Source: Candidatus Hodarchaeota archaeon
GTDB taxonomy: Archaea; Asgardarchaeota; Heimdallarchaeia; Hodarchaeales; YT1-039
DNA: 15,621 bases
Assembly: GCA_016840025.1 (NCBI GenBank)
Contig: JAEOTF010000453.1
Location: forward strand, 1-15,621
Reading direction: 5' to 3'
Part shown: positions 5,895-14,628 of the stretch, in pieces
How the letters are laid out: each line of letters starts with the position of its first letter
How positions within the stretch are numbered: the stretch's first letter is position 1
Translations under genes and position numbers: made by a program
Notes under the pieces: generated by a model
Database searches by the model: none
Seen by the model: the letters and a program-made list of their open reading frames with translations, nothing else
What the model was told of the DNA's origin: nothing

Positions 5895-7811
5895 TCAATT
5901 CACTTCTCCGTAGTGAGTTTCATAGAATTTACGGATCTTTGTAGGAGTAGGAAGCTTTCTACCATTCCACACAGTGAAGATTTCTTGAAGCCGCGTCGAG
6001 ATTGTTTGGTTGTCAAATAGAACTTCAAGAAATTCTGTCCTCTCTGAAGCATCTCTTTGATAAAATTGAAGGATTTCCTCAGGGGTGTAGTAATGAAGTA
6101 AATTGAAACGGTTCCTAAAATTCATCAGTCCGTGTTCTACTTCCAATTCTTTAGGGTCTGGGATCAAGTAATTAAAGTAGGGATGTGGAATCCAATTTTT
6201 AATTTGGTTTGTCTCTACTAGATGGATTAATCGTTTGGAGTCCTCTACAGAGATTTTTTCACCTTGATCAATACATCCATTACCATTATTACTGGTAATT
6301 TGGATTTGACGTCCCGAAAGGTCGTGTGCTCCAACTATTCCTGCATTATTGATGAAAAAGGTTATACCGCCGTCTAAGTCTAATCCTATGTCTTTCATCA
6401 CCTTTAGTTTGATTGCTGCTTGATTTGCTTCCTCACCAACCATGAAGTCAGTTGCAGCATATCTTCGTACCCGTGTACCAGGTCTTTGCCCAGAAATAGC
6501 TGATGTAATGATAGTTTCACAGGATGAGTCTAATGCAACAGCTGTAGCAGGGTCGGTTACTCTAATGATCGGTTCTAATATATCAAACCGTTTAAATGAG
6601 AGAGCTTCTGTTTGCAACCATAATGGTTCTTCTTTCCCCCACCGAGGGTTAAGTTCATTGAATCGGAATACGAAGCGACCATTGGTCGTCTCGCTTTGAG
6701 AATACTGAGTGCATAGCAGGGAACCAACTCCTTCTCCATTTTTTTGAACTGGAACTTTCACTTGATGACCCTTGACATCCATTATTCGGTATTCAATTCC
6801 TTCACAATCGATGTTCAGAGCGAGAACTATCGGTTTGCTACCATCAGGATTAACATCCCTTGATTTCATTAATCCCTTATATTCGGGGCTTTTTTGAGTA
6901 AGACCTTCACTTTTGGCAAAGCTAGCAGCTTCAAGACCAATGATCTGAACTTTTTCAACCTTATTATCTCCATTGTAGATAAGCTTACCGAGACACGCGT
7001 CATCTTGCTGGATATCAGGACCTACAGTCAAGGTTGTCTTTCCTGTACCGCTTAACCCCTTCATAACTCGGGAAGCAGTTGCACCCGCATGATAAGAGAT
7101 TAATCCATCAAGTTCAGCTTTATTCCAAATCATAGTTAGGTGTGGCTTCTTATAAGCTCCACCAAAATAGTCCACACGGAGACTCATGACACGCCTGATA
7201 CCCTTGTCGATTTCTGTAAAATCATAGAGAGTTAATGGTTCATCTGGATCAAACTCAGGCCAAAATTCGTGTATTTCTGAAATAACCTCTTTTGGAAGCT
7301 TTTCTGGAATAATATAATTCCAGCAATCGGTTTTTAACCCCTCTATGGGCGGAAAAATCATTAGACGACCAAACCAACCGATATAAGCAGAATGAGGATT
7401 TTCTATTGAGATGGTTACTTTCAAACTAGTACGATAAGCGCTTGTTCCTTGATTCCCATCTTGAACTATAACCCGACAATGGCTCAAATATCTCTGGATA
7501 ACTTGGTATAGTTTTTTCCCGATTTCAACATTGAAAGATTTTTGGTTCCAGCCTAAATGGTAATCTTTAGGAATCATATAAAATGCACGATCAGGCCGAC
7601 GACCTGGTTGAGTACTTGCAAAGAGATACTGACCATCTTTAGTAAATACATAATAGGGATGTAAAAACTCTGCAAACCATTGATCGGTTGGATTCATCAC
7701 TACTTTTGTGGAATCTAAGCTCAAATCATCTTCTATCACTACTAATTCCATAGTAACCGCCCTAGAGTTGGGAATTACGTTGTTTATAGAAAGGATTTTG
7801 AGTTTTTTCAA
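5895..7811 (-). CDS. ATP-type phosphoenolpyruvate carboxykinase family protein, divergent
   Basis: PEPCK interconverts oxaloacetate + ATP with PEP + CO2 + ADP. Much of the active site of the ATP enzyme can be aligned by eye: 'GRRPDRAFY' (70-78) with the substrate-binding Arg71, 'YFGGAYKK' (215-222) with K221/K222, His241 in 'SYHAGAT', the P-loop GLSGTGKTTL (252-261), the metal-binding aspartates D270-D271, and 'GLEAASFAK' (292-300), which matches the 'EGGCYAK' region. The protein is 638 residues, against roughly 530-540 for typical ATP-PEPCK, and its C-terminal half does not show the usual end motifs, so a change of substrate or an unusual subfamily is possible. The frame opens at a TTG (7811) with no clear ribosome site. 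An in-frame ATG at 7751 (residue 21), preceded by 'AGGGCGGT', is an alternative start. Confidence 0.72.
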   Translation of the reverse strand: MKKLKILSINNVIPNSRAVTMELVVIEDDLSLDSTKVVMNPTDQWFAEFLHPYYVFTKDGQYLFASTQPGRRPDRAFYMIPKDYHLGWNQKSFNVEIGKKLYQVIQRYLSHCRVIVQDGNQGTSAYRTSLKVTISIENPHSAYIGWFGRLMIFPPIEGLKTDCWNYIIPEKLPKEVISEIHEFWPEFDPDEPLTLYDFTEIDKGIRRVMSLRVDYFGGAYKKPHLTMIWNKAELDGLISYHAGATASRVMKGLSGTGKTTLTVGPDIQQDDACLGKLIYNGDNKVEKVQIIGLEAASFAKSEGLTQKSPEYKGLMKSRDVNPDGSKPIVLALNIDCEGIEYRIMDVKGHQVKVPVQKNGEGVGSLLCTQYSQSETTNGRFVFRFNELNPRWGKEEPLWLQTEALSFKRFDILEPIIRVTDPATAVALDSSCETIITSAISGQRPGTRVRRYAATDFMVGEEANQAAIKLKVMKDIGLDLDGGITFFINNAGIVGAHDLSGRQIQITSNNGNGCIDQGEKISVEDSKRLIHLVETNQIKNWIPHPYFNYLIPDPKELEVEHGLMNFRNRFNLLHYYTPEEILQFYQRDASERTEFLEVLFDNQTISTRLQEIFTVWNGRKLPTPTKIRKFYETHYGEVN

Positions 7812-8011
7812 GATTATTAATAGAATTCATATGAAACTTAATAGGGGGGAGTCTCATGGACATGTAACTAAACACAGTTAACAGGTCAAAAAAATGAAAT
7901 TATTATGAAGTATTAGTTAGCATTGTTAAGTTTTAAATAAAGAAGAATACGGACACGTGAGATTCCTGTTGAGGTTGAACGTATTTCATTTTTAGTTGGG
8001 TCTAAAATTGG

Positions 8012-8019
8012 TTTTTAAA
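8012..8019 (+). promoter_or_regulatory. TATA box candidate for the nurA-herA-hel308 unit
   Basis: TTTTTAAA lies 31-38 bp before the nurA ATG. With the usual ~25-bp distance from TATA to start site, transcription would begin close to 8040, giving a nearly leaderless mRNA. It is in the 238-bp divergent region between the PEPCK gene and nurA; I see nothing else there that I can assign. Confidence 0.4.
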
Positions 8020-8049
8020 GACTTAGAATAGATACAGAATAGATGAAGA

Positions 8050-9234
8050 ATGATCGAAATCCCTCTACAATCGAGATCAATAGGCGGTTCAACTCCTAGA
8101 TCATTGACGCAACAACTCGAGGATATCGCAAAAGTAATCCGCAAGGCAGGGTTAGAACGAAAAAAGTTAGCAGATTGCTTAACCAAGGCAAACGGCTTAT
8201 TTAACGACTTATCGCTCCACTACAAAGACAAAATCTGTGAAGAAGAATTTGTATATCAAGAAGTTATTCAATCTGATCTGAACGGGCTTACAGTGTGTGG
8301 AGTTGATGGAGGATTAATTGTAAAGTCTCTTCTAGGTGCAGATGTCCTGTTAACACGAGCAATCGCGGTAGTAATCACGTATGGGAGGAAAGGAATCTTT
8401 AAAGCAACTTATTTCCCATCTAAACTCCCAGAACTGAAGTTCATGTTGAGTACCGAAGCTATGAGGGGAGGTGAATTTGACACGCTTGCCGGGATAATGA
8501 GGACACATCAAGAGCTTGAAACCGCTTATCGCCTTCTTTCAGCAGAAGATAAGCATGTCGACATCATAATTATGGATGGTGCACTAAGATCGGTGATCAA
8601 TTCATATCAACGCTCTAGTGGAAACCAAGAAGTCCAAAAACACGCTGCAGCTCTCCAAAACACATTGCAAAAATTCCTAAATCTAGCAGACGAACAAGAT
8701 ACATTAATAGCGTGGTGTATCAAAGATAGCAAAACATCTGAATTCCTTACATTTCTAGGGCGTACACTTCCATCATTAGCTTCAAATATCAGTGGACTTC
8801 TAGATATTGACTATCGAAAGATCCTGAAAACATCAAGGGATATTGAAATCTTCTATTTTTTGTTACCTTTGGGCTATCGGTCTTTCGTTATGCAGCTTGG
8901 AGAAGAAGGTAGACCCTTAGATCCAACACTGGACACGTCTATTTATACGTTCTTTCTAAGATGTGCACCCTATGACGCCCCATTACGCATCGAGCTTGCC
9001 TATCCCCAATCAAAAAAGCATGTCCCGAATATTGCAAATAAGATAGCAAGTGTAATATTACCTTTATCACAATTTCATGCGGGATATTCTGTTCCCGCAC
9101 CTATTGTTGAAGCCGACGGGCGTGCACGAATCCGTAATGAGGAATTTAGCACTATTATAGGAATATTGCAACGACGATCACTTCAACCCGGAATATGGAT
9201 GCAAAGAAGAGAAAGATCACCTTTTAAGTTTTGA
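8050..9234 (+). CDS. nurA: NurA 5'-3' nuclease
   Basis: NurA is a Mn-dependent nuclease that, with the HerA translocase, resects DNA ends to give 3' single strands for homologous recombination. The 394-residue sequence carries the family's scattered active-site motifs: 'GVDGG' (84-88) with the first metal-binding Asp, 'IMDGAL' (174-179) with D176, 'CIKDSK' (223-228), and the C-terminal 'PAPIVEADGRARI' (349-361). The N-terminal ~75 residues are charged and helical. HerA follows 19 bp after the stop, and the two products work as one complex, which supports both assignments. A TATA-like element stands about 31 bp before the ATG. Confidence 0.9.
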   Translation: MIEIPLQSRSIGGSTPRSLTQQLEDIAKVIRKAGLERKKLADCLTKANGLFNDLSLHYKDKICEEEFVYQEVIQSDLNGLTVCGVDGGLIVKSLLGADVLLTRAIAVVITYGRKGIFKATYFPSKLPELKFMLSTEAMRGGEFDTLAGIMRTHQELETAYRLLSAEDKHVDIIIMDGALRSVINSYQRSSGNQEVQKHAAALQNTLQKFLNLADEQDTLIAWCIKDSKTSEFLTFLGRTLPSLASNISGLLDIDYRKILKTSRDIEIFYFLLPLGYRSFVMQLGEEGRPLDPTLDTSIYTFFLRCAPYDAPLRIELAYPQSKKHVPNIANKIASVILPLSQFHAGYSVPAPIVEADGRARIRNEEFSTIIGILQRRSLQPGIWMQRRERSPFKF

Positions 9235-9253
9235 AAGATTAACGGCGATTGAT

Positions 9254-10729
9254 ATGTTAGGAACCCAACGTACTCTATTAGGAACGGTTATTGCTACACC
9301 AGACTCTCCTTCTACGCAAAAAATTGATTTTGTCTTATCTTCGGACAAAATACGGGTAATGAAAGGCGAATTTATTGAGATAGAGTTCGATCAACGAACC
9401 GTTCTTGCTTTAGTGACCGAAATCCAAAAGATGAATGCTTATTTTGCCAGTGCAGATTCTGTAAAAGTATACGAAGAAGCTGCTCGTTCTTTACAGTCTA
9501 TTTTCCCTACCGATGAATGGAACTATGTTGTTTGTTCAGCTCGCCCCTTAGGGGAACTCCAAGATCAAGTTAGGAGACTTTCTTTTCCTGTTTCACCAGG
9601 ATCGCCGGTTTATCGAAGCCGTTCTCCTGTTCTTCGGGAATTTCTTGGTCTAAAAAAGGATGGGATTCAATTAGGAAGAATCATTCAGCCTTCCTTAGAA
9701 ATAAGTTTGGACCCTACTCGGTTATTACAGAAACATATAGCAATTATGGCTATTTCAGGGGCAGGTAAGTCCTATACAGTAGCAGTACTAATTGAAGAGT
9801 TACTCAAGAGATCTCAAGATCAAGGACGATTAGCAGTTGTGGTAATAGATCCTCATGGAGAATACAGTAGCTTTGAAGAAGATGATATTTATGGAAGTAT
9901 GACGGAAGTGACTAGAGGTAGCTTTGTTCAGATAGCAGTACCTCAACTTTCAGCTTACCAAATAAGAGAATATGCACCTGATATAACAGAAGTGCAATTA
10001 CGGGCACTGGAACAGATTTACAAAAATTTATGGAAATCTGGCAAGGCTTTTTCATTAAAAGAAATCATTAGTTCAATTAATCACTCAGAAGAAATTAAAC
10101 AAACTACAAAAGATTCTTTGATAAGTCGACTTCTAGGTTTAGAAAGAACAACCTTTTTTGGCTATGAAGAAAATCCAAATCTTGATCATTTACTTACCCC
10201 AGGGAAAATAAATATCTTTGATTTGTCTGAAATTATATCTTCGTATAAAAAACAGCTTCTTACGACTTATATCTGCCGACGACTCTTTGAACTGAGAAGG
10301 AAGCAAAAGATTCCTCCATTTCTATTAATAATCGAAGAAGCCCATCAGTTCTGTCCAGAAGGAACAGCTATATGCAAGTCAATAATTGAGACAATAGCAA
10401 GAGAGGGTAGGAAATTTTTTGCAGCTCTTTGTCTTATTTCTCAACGTCCCGTTCGTCTCTCAACTACAGCATTATCACAATGTAATACTCATCTTATCAT
10501 GCGAATCAGAAATCCAAATGACCTTGATCACATTGCAGTGACGTCAGAAGGGATTGATCGATCTACTCTAAGACTATTACCAGATTTGGAGATTGGTGAA
10601 GCGGTTTTAGTCGGTAATGCTGTAAATTACCCTGTTTTCTTTCGGGTAAGAACTCGAACATCCCGACCGTCAAAATTCGAACTCTCTTTAGAGGAGGCAG
10701 CTCGAGTTTATGAACAGAAAGGAGCATAA
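9254..10729 (+). CDS. herA: HerA bipolar DNA translocase/helicase
   Basis: HerA is a hexameric FtsK/HerA-type ATPase that pumps duplex DNA into NurA during end resection. Residues 1-~125 form the small N-terminal beta-barrel (HAS-barrel) region. The ATPase core shows Walker A 'AISGAGKS' (166-173), the HerA-typical 'DPHGEY' (199-204), Walker B 'LLIIEEAHQF' (357-366), 'SQRP' (396-399), a sensor-like segment, and 'IMRIRNPNDLDHI' (415-427) near the C-terminus. The 491-residue length is normal. The ATG at 9254 is preceded by 'GGCGAT' (9244-9249), a Shine-Dalgarno-like sequence resembling those before the 34-aa gene and hel308. It sits between nurA and hel308 with gaps of 19 and 30 bp, consistent with an operon. 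Confidence 0.93.
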   Translation: MLGTQRTLLGTVIATPDSPSTQKIDFVLSSDKIRVMKGEFIEIEFDQRTVLALVTEIQKMNAYFASADSVKVYEEAARSLQSIFPTDEWNYVVCSARPLGELQDQVRRLSFPVSPGSPVYRSRSPVLREFLGLKKDGIQLGRIIQPSLEISLDPTRLLQKHIAIMAISGAGKSYTVAVLIEELLKRSQDQGRLAVVVIDPHGEYSSFEEDDIYGSMTEVTRGSFVQIAVPQLSAYQIREYAPDITEVQLRALEQIYKNLWKSGKAFSLKEIISSINHSEEIKQTTKDSLISRLLGLERTTFFGYEENPNLDHLLTPGKINIFDLSEIISSYKKQLLTTYICRRLFELRRKQKIPPFLLIIEEAHQFCPEGTAICKSIIETIAREGRKFFAALCLISQRPVRLSTTALSQCNTHLIMRIRNPNDLDHIAVTSEGIDRSTLRLLPDLEIGEAVLVGNAVNYPVFFRVRTRTSRPSKFELSLEEAARVYEQKGA

Positions 10730-10748
10730 CCATTCTAATTCTTCCCTT

Positions 10749-10754
10749 GGTGAT
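10749..10754 (+). promoter_or_regulatory. Ribosome binding site deciding the hel308 GTG start
   Basis: GGTGAT is a perfect match to part of the archaeal Shine-Dalgarno consensus and ends 5 nt before the GTG at 10760. It supports that non-ATG start for hel308. Confidence 0.65.
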
Positions 10755-10759
10755 GATCG

Positions 10760-13700
10760 GTGTTAATCCGTGATCTCGAGCTGGATGATCAGGTTAAGGA
10801 TATTTTTCTTCTCAAGGATGGAATTAAAGAATTATATCCACCACAAGCCACAACTGTTGCAGCAGGGTTATTGAAGGATGAAAATCTAGTCTTGGCAATC
10901 CCCACAGCTTCAGGAAAGACATTAATTGCCGAATTAGCAGCATTAAACCATTTTATGCGACAAAAAGGAAAAACACTCTATCTTTGTCCATTACGAGCCC
11001 TAGCATCTGAGAAATACGAGGAATTTCAAAGATTTGAACCCTTAGGACTTCGGGTAGGTATGTCGTCAGGAGATTTTGATTCTGATGATCGCTGGCTAGC
11101 TAGTGCAGACATTATTATTTCTACAAATGAAAAAATGGACGCATTATTACGACATAACGTAGAATGGATTAATTACGTCTCACTCATCGTAATTGATGAA
11201 TGCCACTTAATTGATGAAGTAGACCGAGGACCAACTCTCGAGATCCTAATTGCACGTTTGCGCAGTTTACTCCATAATGTTCAGATATTAGCACTGTCTG
11301 CTACGATCCGAAATGCAGATGAGATTGCGGATTGGCTGAATGCAAAGCTTATTCTCAGTGATTGGCGTCCAGTCTCACTTAAAGAGGGCGTGTATTATGA
11401 AGGAAGAGTTTACTTTAATGATGGGACGTCTATCGATGTTACTGATATTAATGCTGATCCCAAAATCAATCTCATTTATGACGTCGTTTCGCAGAATGCT
11501 CAGGCATTAGTTTTCAATTCATCGAGGAGAAATGCTGAAGGATTTGCTAAAAGAGTAAGGACGGTCATCAAAAGAAGTTTGACAAAAGAAACACTAAAAG
11601 AATTGAAGAAATTAGCTAAAGAAGTAGAGGAAACTGACCAACTTAGTCAAAAGCTTGCATTATGTGTTAAAAGTGGAGTTGCGTTCCATCATGCGGGTTT
11701 AAATGCCAGACAACGAGGAATTATTGAAAAAGCATTTAAGAAGAATCAGTTAAAGGTGATTTCCGCAACACCTACATTGTGTCTTGCACAAGGTACCCAT
11801 ATATGGTATGAAACTTCTGAAACTGAGGTCTCTATTTTTGATAAATCACAACCACTTCATGTTCTTTCAAACAACAAACTTATTCCCATGACTGCCCAAG
11901 ACATTCTAGATAATGGGAGTAACTCGCGTTTGATTGAAATCACTTCAATTTCTGGCTATTCAATTAGAGTTACGCCAAATCATAAGATGTATATCAAAAG
12001 AAGAAATCAAAAAATGACTATTCCTGCTGAAATGGTTAGGAAAACTGACAAAATTGCTACAGTAAGAAGATTAGACATTATTAAAACATTTTCGTATACT
12101 TTAAGTGACTTTGTTCAAGAAAACAATTTAAATAATTTTGACTGTAATTTTGACTCTAAAATTGCTTATTTCATCGGTTTAATGTTGGGGGATGGGTATT
12201 CTGGAGGGGAAATAATTAATAAAAGACTAACCTATAAGGGAAGTCCACTCTTAGTAAATTCTGATGAGGATATTTTATCACATGCTGAGGTCATCGCAGA
12301 TAAGCTAAATATTAGTTCTAAAAGAGGGGAAAATGTTTATGGATGTCCACAAATCCGTTTAGGTAAGAATAAATGGTTTAGGGAGTTTTTAGTTAGATGT
12401 GGGGTTGATGTTAAGGAAAAAAAGCACATTTCTGAAAAAATTTTGAATATGGACTTAGAAATTGTCTCTAATTTATTAAAAGGTCTTTTTGACTCTGATG
12501 GTTATACTGTTCGTAAAAGAGGAGTAGGTTTCTCTAGTATCTCAGAACTTTTGATAAAACAGGTTCAAAAGTTACTTCTCAGATTTGGAATTGTTTGTAG
12601 ACTTAGAAAGCGAAAGGGTAAACCTATGCAACTTCATACAAAGAAATATCAAACAAAATCCACTTATGAACTATTTATCTCTCAAAACCAATGTATACTA
12701 GATTTTCACAGATTTATTGGTTTTAATATTAAACGAAAACAAGTAGCTTTAGAGAAATTAGTAAATAAAATCCAATCGAACTTACTCTATATTTCATGTG
12801 AGGAATGCGGTTACAAAATATACAAAGATCTTTTTTCAGGTCGAACGAAATCACAAAAAGAATGGGGACAAACAAAATTCGAAGTTATCAACATACTTGG
12901 TAAAAAAGGGGAATTAGGTTCTCGAATTATTGCAAGTATTATTGGTACTGAGCCAAAGAAAGGAGAAAAACGACTTGATCATCATTATGAGTTGATAAGA
13001 AAAAGAAAAATTGGTCATATAAGCCAGACAGAATGGTTTTGGAGTTTAAATGAGATTGGTCAATGGATATATGACAATTATATAAGTTTAAAGGAACCAT
13101 TTGAATTAGTTTTCAAATTAAAAAACTGTCCACTGTGTGGATCTCAATTCAATAAGGTAACAAGAAAAAATTGGCGAGTGTCAGATTTAGATGAAGACAT
13201 TCATTGGGATCTAATAAGAGATGTAAAGAAAATTGTCGATAACTCTCATGTTTACGATGTTGTACTCCCAAATCACCCTCAAAATGATCATATGTTTGTG
13301 GCTAATGGATTCATTGTGCATAATTCTGCAGGATGCAACTTGCCTGCTCGCCGAGTAATCATTAGTAGCGTCTATAGATTTGAGAGAGGGAGTATGAAAG
13401 GCATCAAGGTCTTAGAATACAAGCAGATGAGTGGAAGGGCGGGGAGACCAAAATATGACCCTTACGGAGAATCAATCATTCTCGCTCAAAACCACTCTGA
13501 GATGGATGAATTAAGGGAGCGTTATATTGAAGCAAAACCAGAACGAGTAATTTCAAAACTAGCAAGTGAACCTGCTCTAAGAAAAAGTCTTTTAGGACTC
13601 ATTACATCGCATATTGTAAAAAATGAAGATGATCTCCTTGAATTTTTTGAAAAAACCCTTTACATCAAACAGTCTGAGATTGAATTCATTATAGACCGAA

Positions 13701-14554
13701 TAAAAAGAGTTTTACACTTTTTAAATGACGAAGAATTCATTAGTTATGACGGTTATGCATGTTCACCGACACCCTACGGCATTCGAGTAGCACAATTGTA
13801 TTTAGACCCACTTTCTGCAGCAATACTACGGAATGGAATTGATGTAGCAAAAAAGAAAGACAAAGATCTATTTACACCAATTGGCATCATGCAGTTACTT
13901 GCTACGACCCCAGATATGATCAATTTATATTTAAGAAAAAAAGATTGGGAGTTATTGGATGCAGTTCTAGCACAACATGAAGAAGAATTTTTAGTTGACA
14001 TTCCTGAGTCTTACTCAATCGCGTATGAGTCCTTCTTACAATCATTGAAAACAGCTTTACTCATGGAGCAGTGGATTGAAGAAACCCCTATGGAAAATAT
14101 TATTCGACAATTCAACGTAGGCAGTGGAGATATTGCGAGATATGCTGAAACTGCAAGATGGCTTTCATATGCTGGTGTACAAATTGCTAAACTCCTTTTT
14201 TCGAAGTATCCTGAATCTGAATGGCTCATCAAGGCTTTTATTGATCTCGAGCTTCGAGTTCTTCATGGAGTAAGGGAAGAAGCTATTGCATTATGTTATC
14301 TAAAAGGAGTAGGGAGAGTAAGAGCACGAGCCCTAATTAAGGCAGACATAAAATCAATTACTGATCTAAAGGAAGCTAACCCAGAAAAACTTCTAAAAAT
14401 ACCTGGTTTTGGACCAGAGATTGTTCGTTCTCTAAAAGAACAGGTTTCGTCAGAGAAGAAGATTTCACAAAACAACATCACCTTTGATGAAGAATTAGGG
14501 ACGAAAGAAAAAACGACTCAATCCCAGAAGGATCTCTTGGAATTTCTTTCGTAA
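10760..14554 (+). CDS. hel308: Hel308 (Hjm) superfamily 2 DNA helicase precursor with intein
   Basis: Hel308 is a 3'-5' helicase acting on stalled forks and recombination intermediates. The 1264-residue precursor shows Walker A 'PTASGKT' (48-54), DECH box (146-149), 'SAT' (180-182) and motif VI 'QMSGRAGRP' (889-897). Winged-helix and ratchet regions follow, with helix-hairpin-helix signatures 'LKGVGRVRARALI' (1181-1193) and 'LLKIPGFGPEIV' (1211-1222). A 515-residue intein (341-855) splits the motif that normally reads 'TPTLxAGxNLPARR'; joining L340 to S856 restores it and gives a ~749-residue helicase, the expected size. The last residues, 'QKDLLEFLS' (1256-1264), resemble a PIP box for the PCNA clamp. 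The start is GTG with a perfect upstream GGTGAT. Activity should depend on splicing, because the intein sits in a core ATPase/DNA motif. Confidence 0.95.
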   Translation: MLIRDLELDDQVKDIFLLKDGIKELYPPQATTVAAGLLKDENLVLAIPTASGKTLIAELAALNHFMRQKGKTLYLCPLRALASEKYEEFQRFEPLGLRVGMSSGDFDSDDRWLASADIIISTNEKMDALLRHNVEWINYVSLIVIDECHLIDEVDRGPTLEILIARLRSLLHNVQILALSATIRNADEIADWLNAKLILSDWRPVSLKEGVYYEGRVYFNDGTSIDVTDINADPKINLIYDVVSQNAQALVFNSSRRNAEGFAKRVRTVIKRSLTKETLKELKKLAKEVEETDQLSQKLALCVKSGVAFHHAGLNARQRGIIEKAFKKNQLKVISATPTLCLAQGTHIWYETSETEVSIFDKSQPLHVLSNNKLIPMTAQDILDNGSNSRLIEITSISGYSIRVTPNHKMYIKRRNQKMTIPAEMVRKTDKIATVRRLDIIKTFSYTLSDFVQENNLNNFDCNFDSKIAYFIGLMLGDGYSGGEIINKRLTYKGSPLLVNSDEDILSHAEVIADKLNISSKRGENVYGCPQIRLGKNKWFREFLVRCGVDVKEKKHISEKILNMDLEIVSNLLKGLFDSDGYTVRKRGVGFSSISELLIKQVQKLLLRFGIVCRLRKRKGKPMQLHTKKYQTKSTYELFISQNQCILDFHRFIGFNIKRKQVALEKLVNKIQSNLLYISCEECGYKIYKDLFSGRTKSQKEWGQTKFEVINILGKKGELGSRIIASIIGTEPKKGEKRLDHHYELIRKRKIGHISQTEWFWSLNEIGQWIYDNYISLKEPFELVFKLKNCPLCGSQFNKVTRKNWRVSDLDEDIHWDLIRDVKKIVDNSHVYDVVLPNHPQNDHMFVANGFIVHNSAGCNLPARRVIISSVYRFERGSMKGIKVLEYKQMSGRAGRPKYDPYGESIILAQNHSEMDELRERYIEAKPERVISKLASEPALRKSLLGLITSHIVKNEDDLLEFFEKTLYIKQSEIEFIIDRIKRVLHFLNDEEFISYDGYACSPTPYGIRVAQLYLDPLSAAILRNGIDVAKKKDKDLFTPIGIMQLLATTPDMINLYLRKKDWELLDAVLAQHEEEFLVDIPESYSIAYESFLQSLKTALLMEQWIEETPMENIIRQFNVGSGDIARYAETARWLSYAGVQIAKLLFSKYPESEWLIKAFIDLELRVLHGVREEAIALCYLKGVGRVRARALIKADIKSITDLKEANPEKLLKIPGFGPEIVRSLKEQVSSEKKISQNNITFDEELGTKEKTTQSQKDLLEFLS
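11780..13324 (+). mobile_element. Intein with LAGLIDADG homing endonuclease in hel308
   Basis: The self-splicing element spans 515 residues, from Cys1 ('CLAQGT', precursor residue 341) to the terminal 'NGFIVHN' (849-855), followed by extein Ser856. Splicing blocks are visible: block A at the N-terminus, block B 'RVTPNH' (403-408), block F from 'VYDVVLP' (831-837) and block G with His854-Asn855. Two LAGLIDADG motifs, 'FIGLMLGDG' (471-479) and 'LLKGLFDSDG' (572-581), define a homing endonuclease that would spread the element into intein-less hel308 alleles; the acidic residue of each motif is kept, so it could be active. Residues ~660-800 are an extra region with paired cysteines CEEC (680-683) and CPLC (790-793). 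The DNA looks more AT-rich than the flanking exteins. Confidence 0.93.
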
Positions 14555-14620
14555 GCTGCTTCTCTTCAGAAAATTCATGCGATTTGATAAATTAGTTGTT
14601 CCTCCCCAACATTAAAACAG

Positions 14621-14628
14621 AAAAAAAA
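14621..14628 (-). terminator. T-run terminator of the 155-aa gene
   Basis: On the - strand, eight consecutive T residues come directly after the stop codon at 14629-14631, followed by more T-rich sequence. This is a typical archaeal T-tract terminator and lies in the 74-bp gap facing the end of hel308. Confidence 0.5.

Noticed and set aside
6442..6699. 85-aa open frame on the + strand inside the PEPCK gene
   Set aside because: It lies fully antisense to a conserved coding region and is not recognisable as a protein.
7830..7877. 15-codon ATG frame and a GGGGGGAG-ATG-GAC-ATG-stop mini-frame in the PEPCK/nurA divergent region
   Set aside because: The G-rich run resembles a ribosome site but leads to only three codons; no attenuator-like structure or downstream gene in register was seen.
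7812..8049. tRNA or other structured RNA in the divergent intergenic region
   Set aside because: No T-loop-like GGTTC motif, acceptor stem pair or long GC-rich hairpin was found.
11780..13324. Separate gene or disrupted helicase caused by insertion
   Set aside because: The frame is continuous and both ends match intein splice junctions exactly, restoring the Hel308 motif on removal; not an IS or a frameshift.
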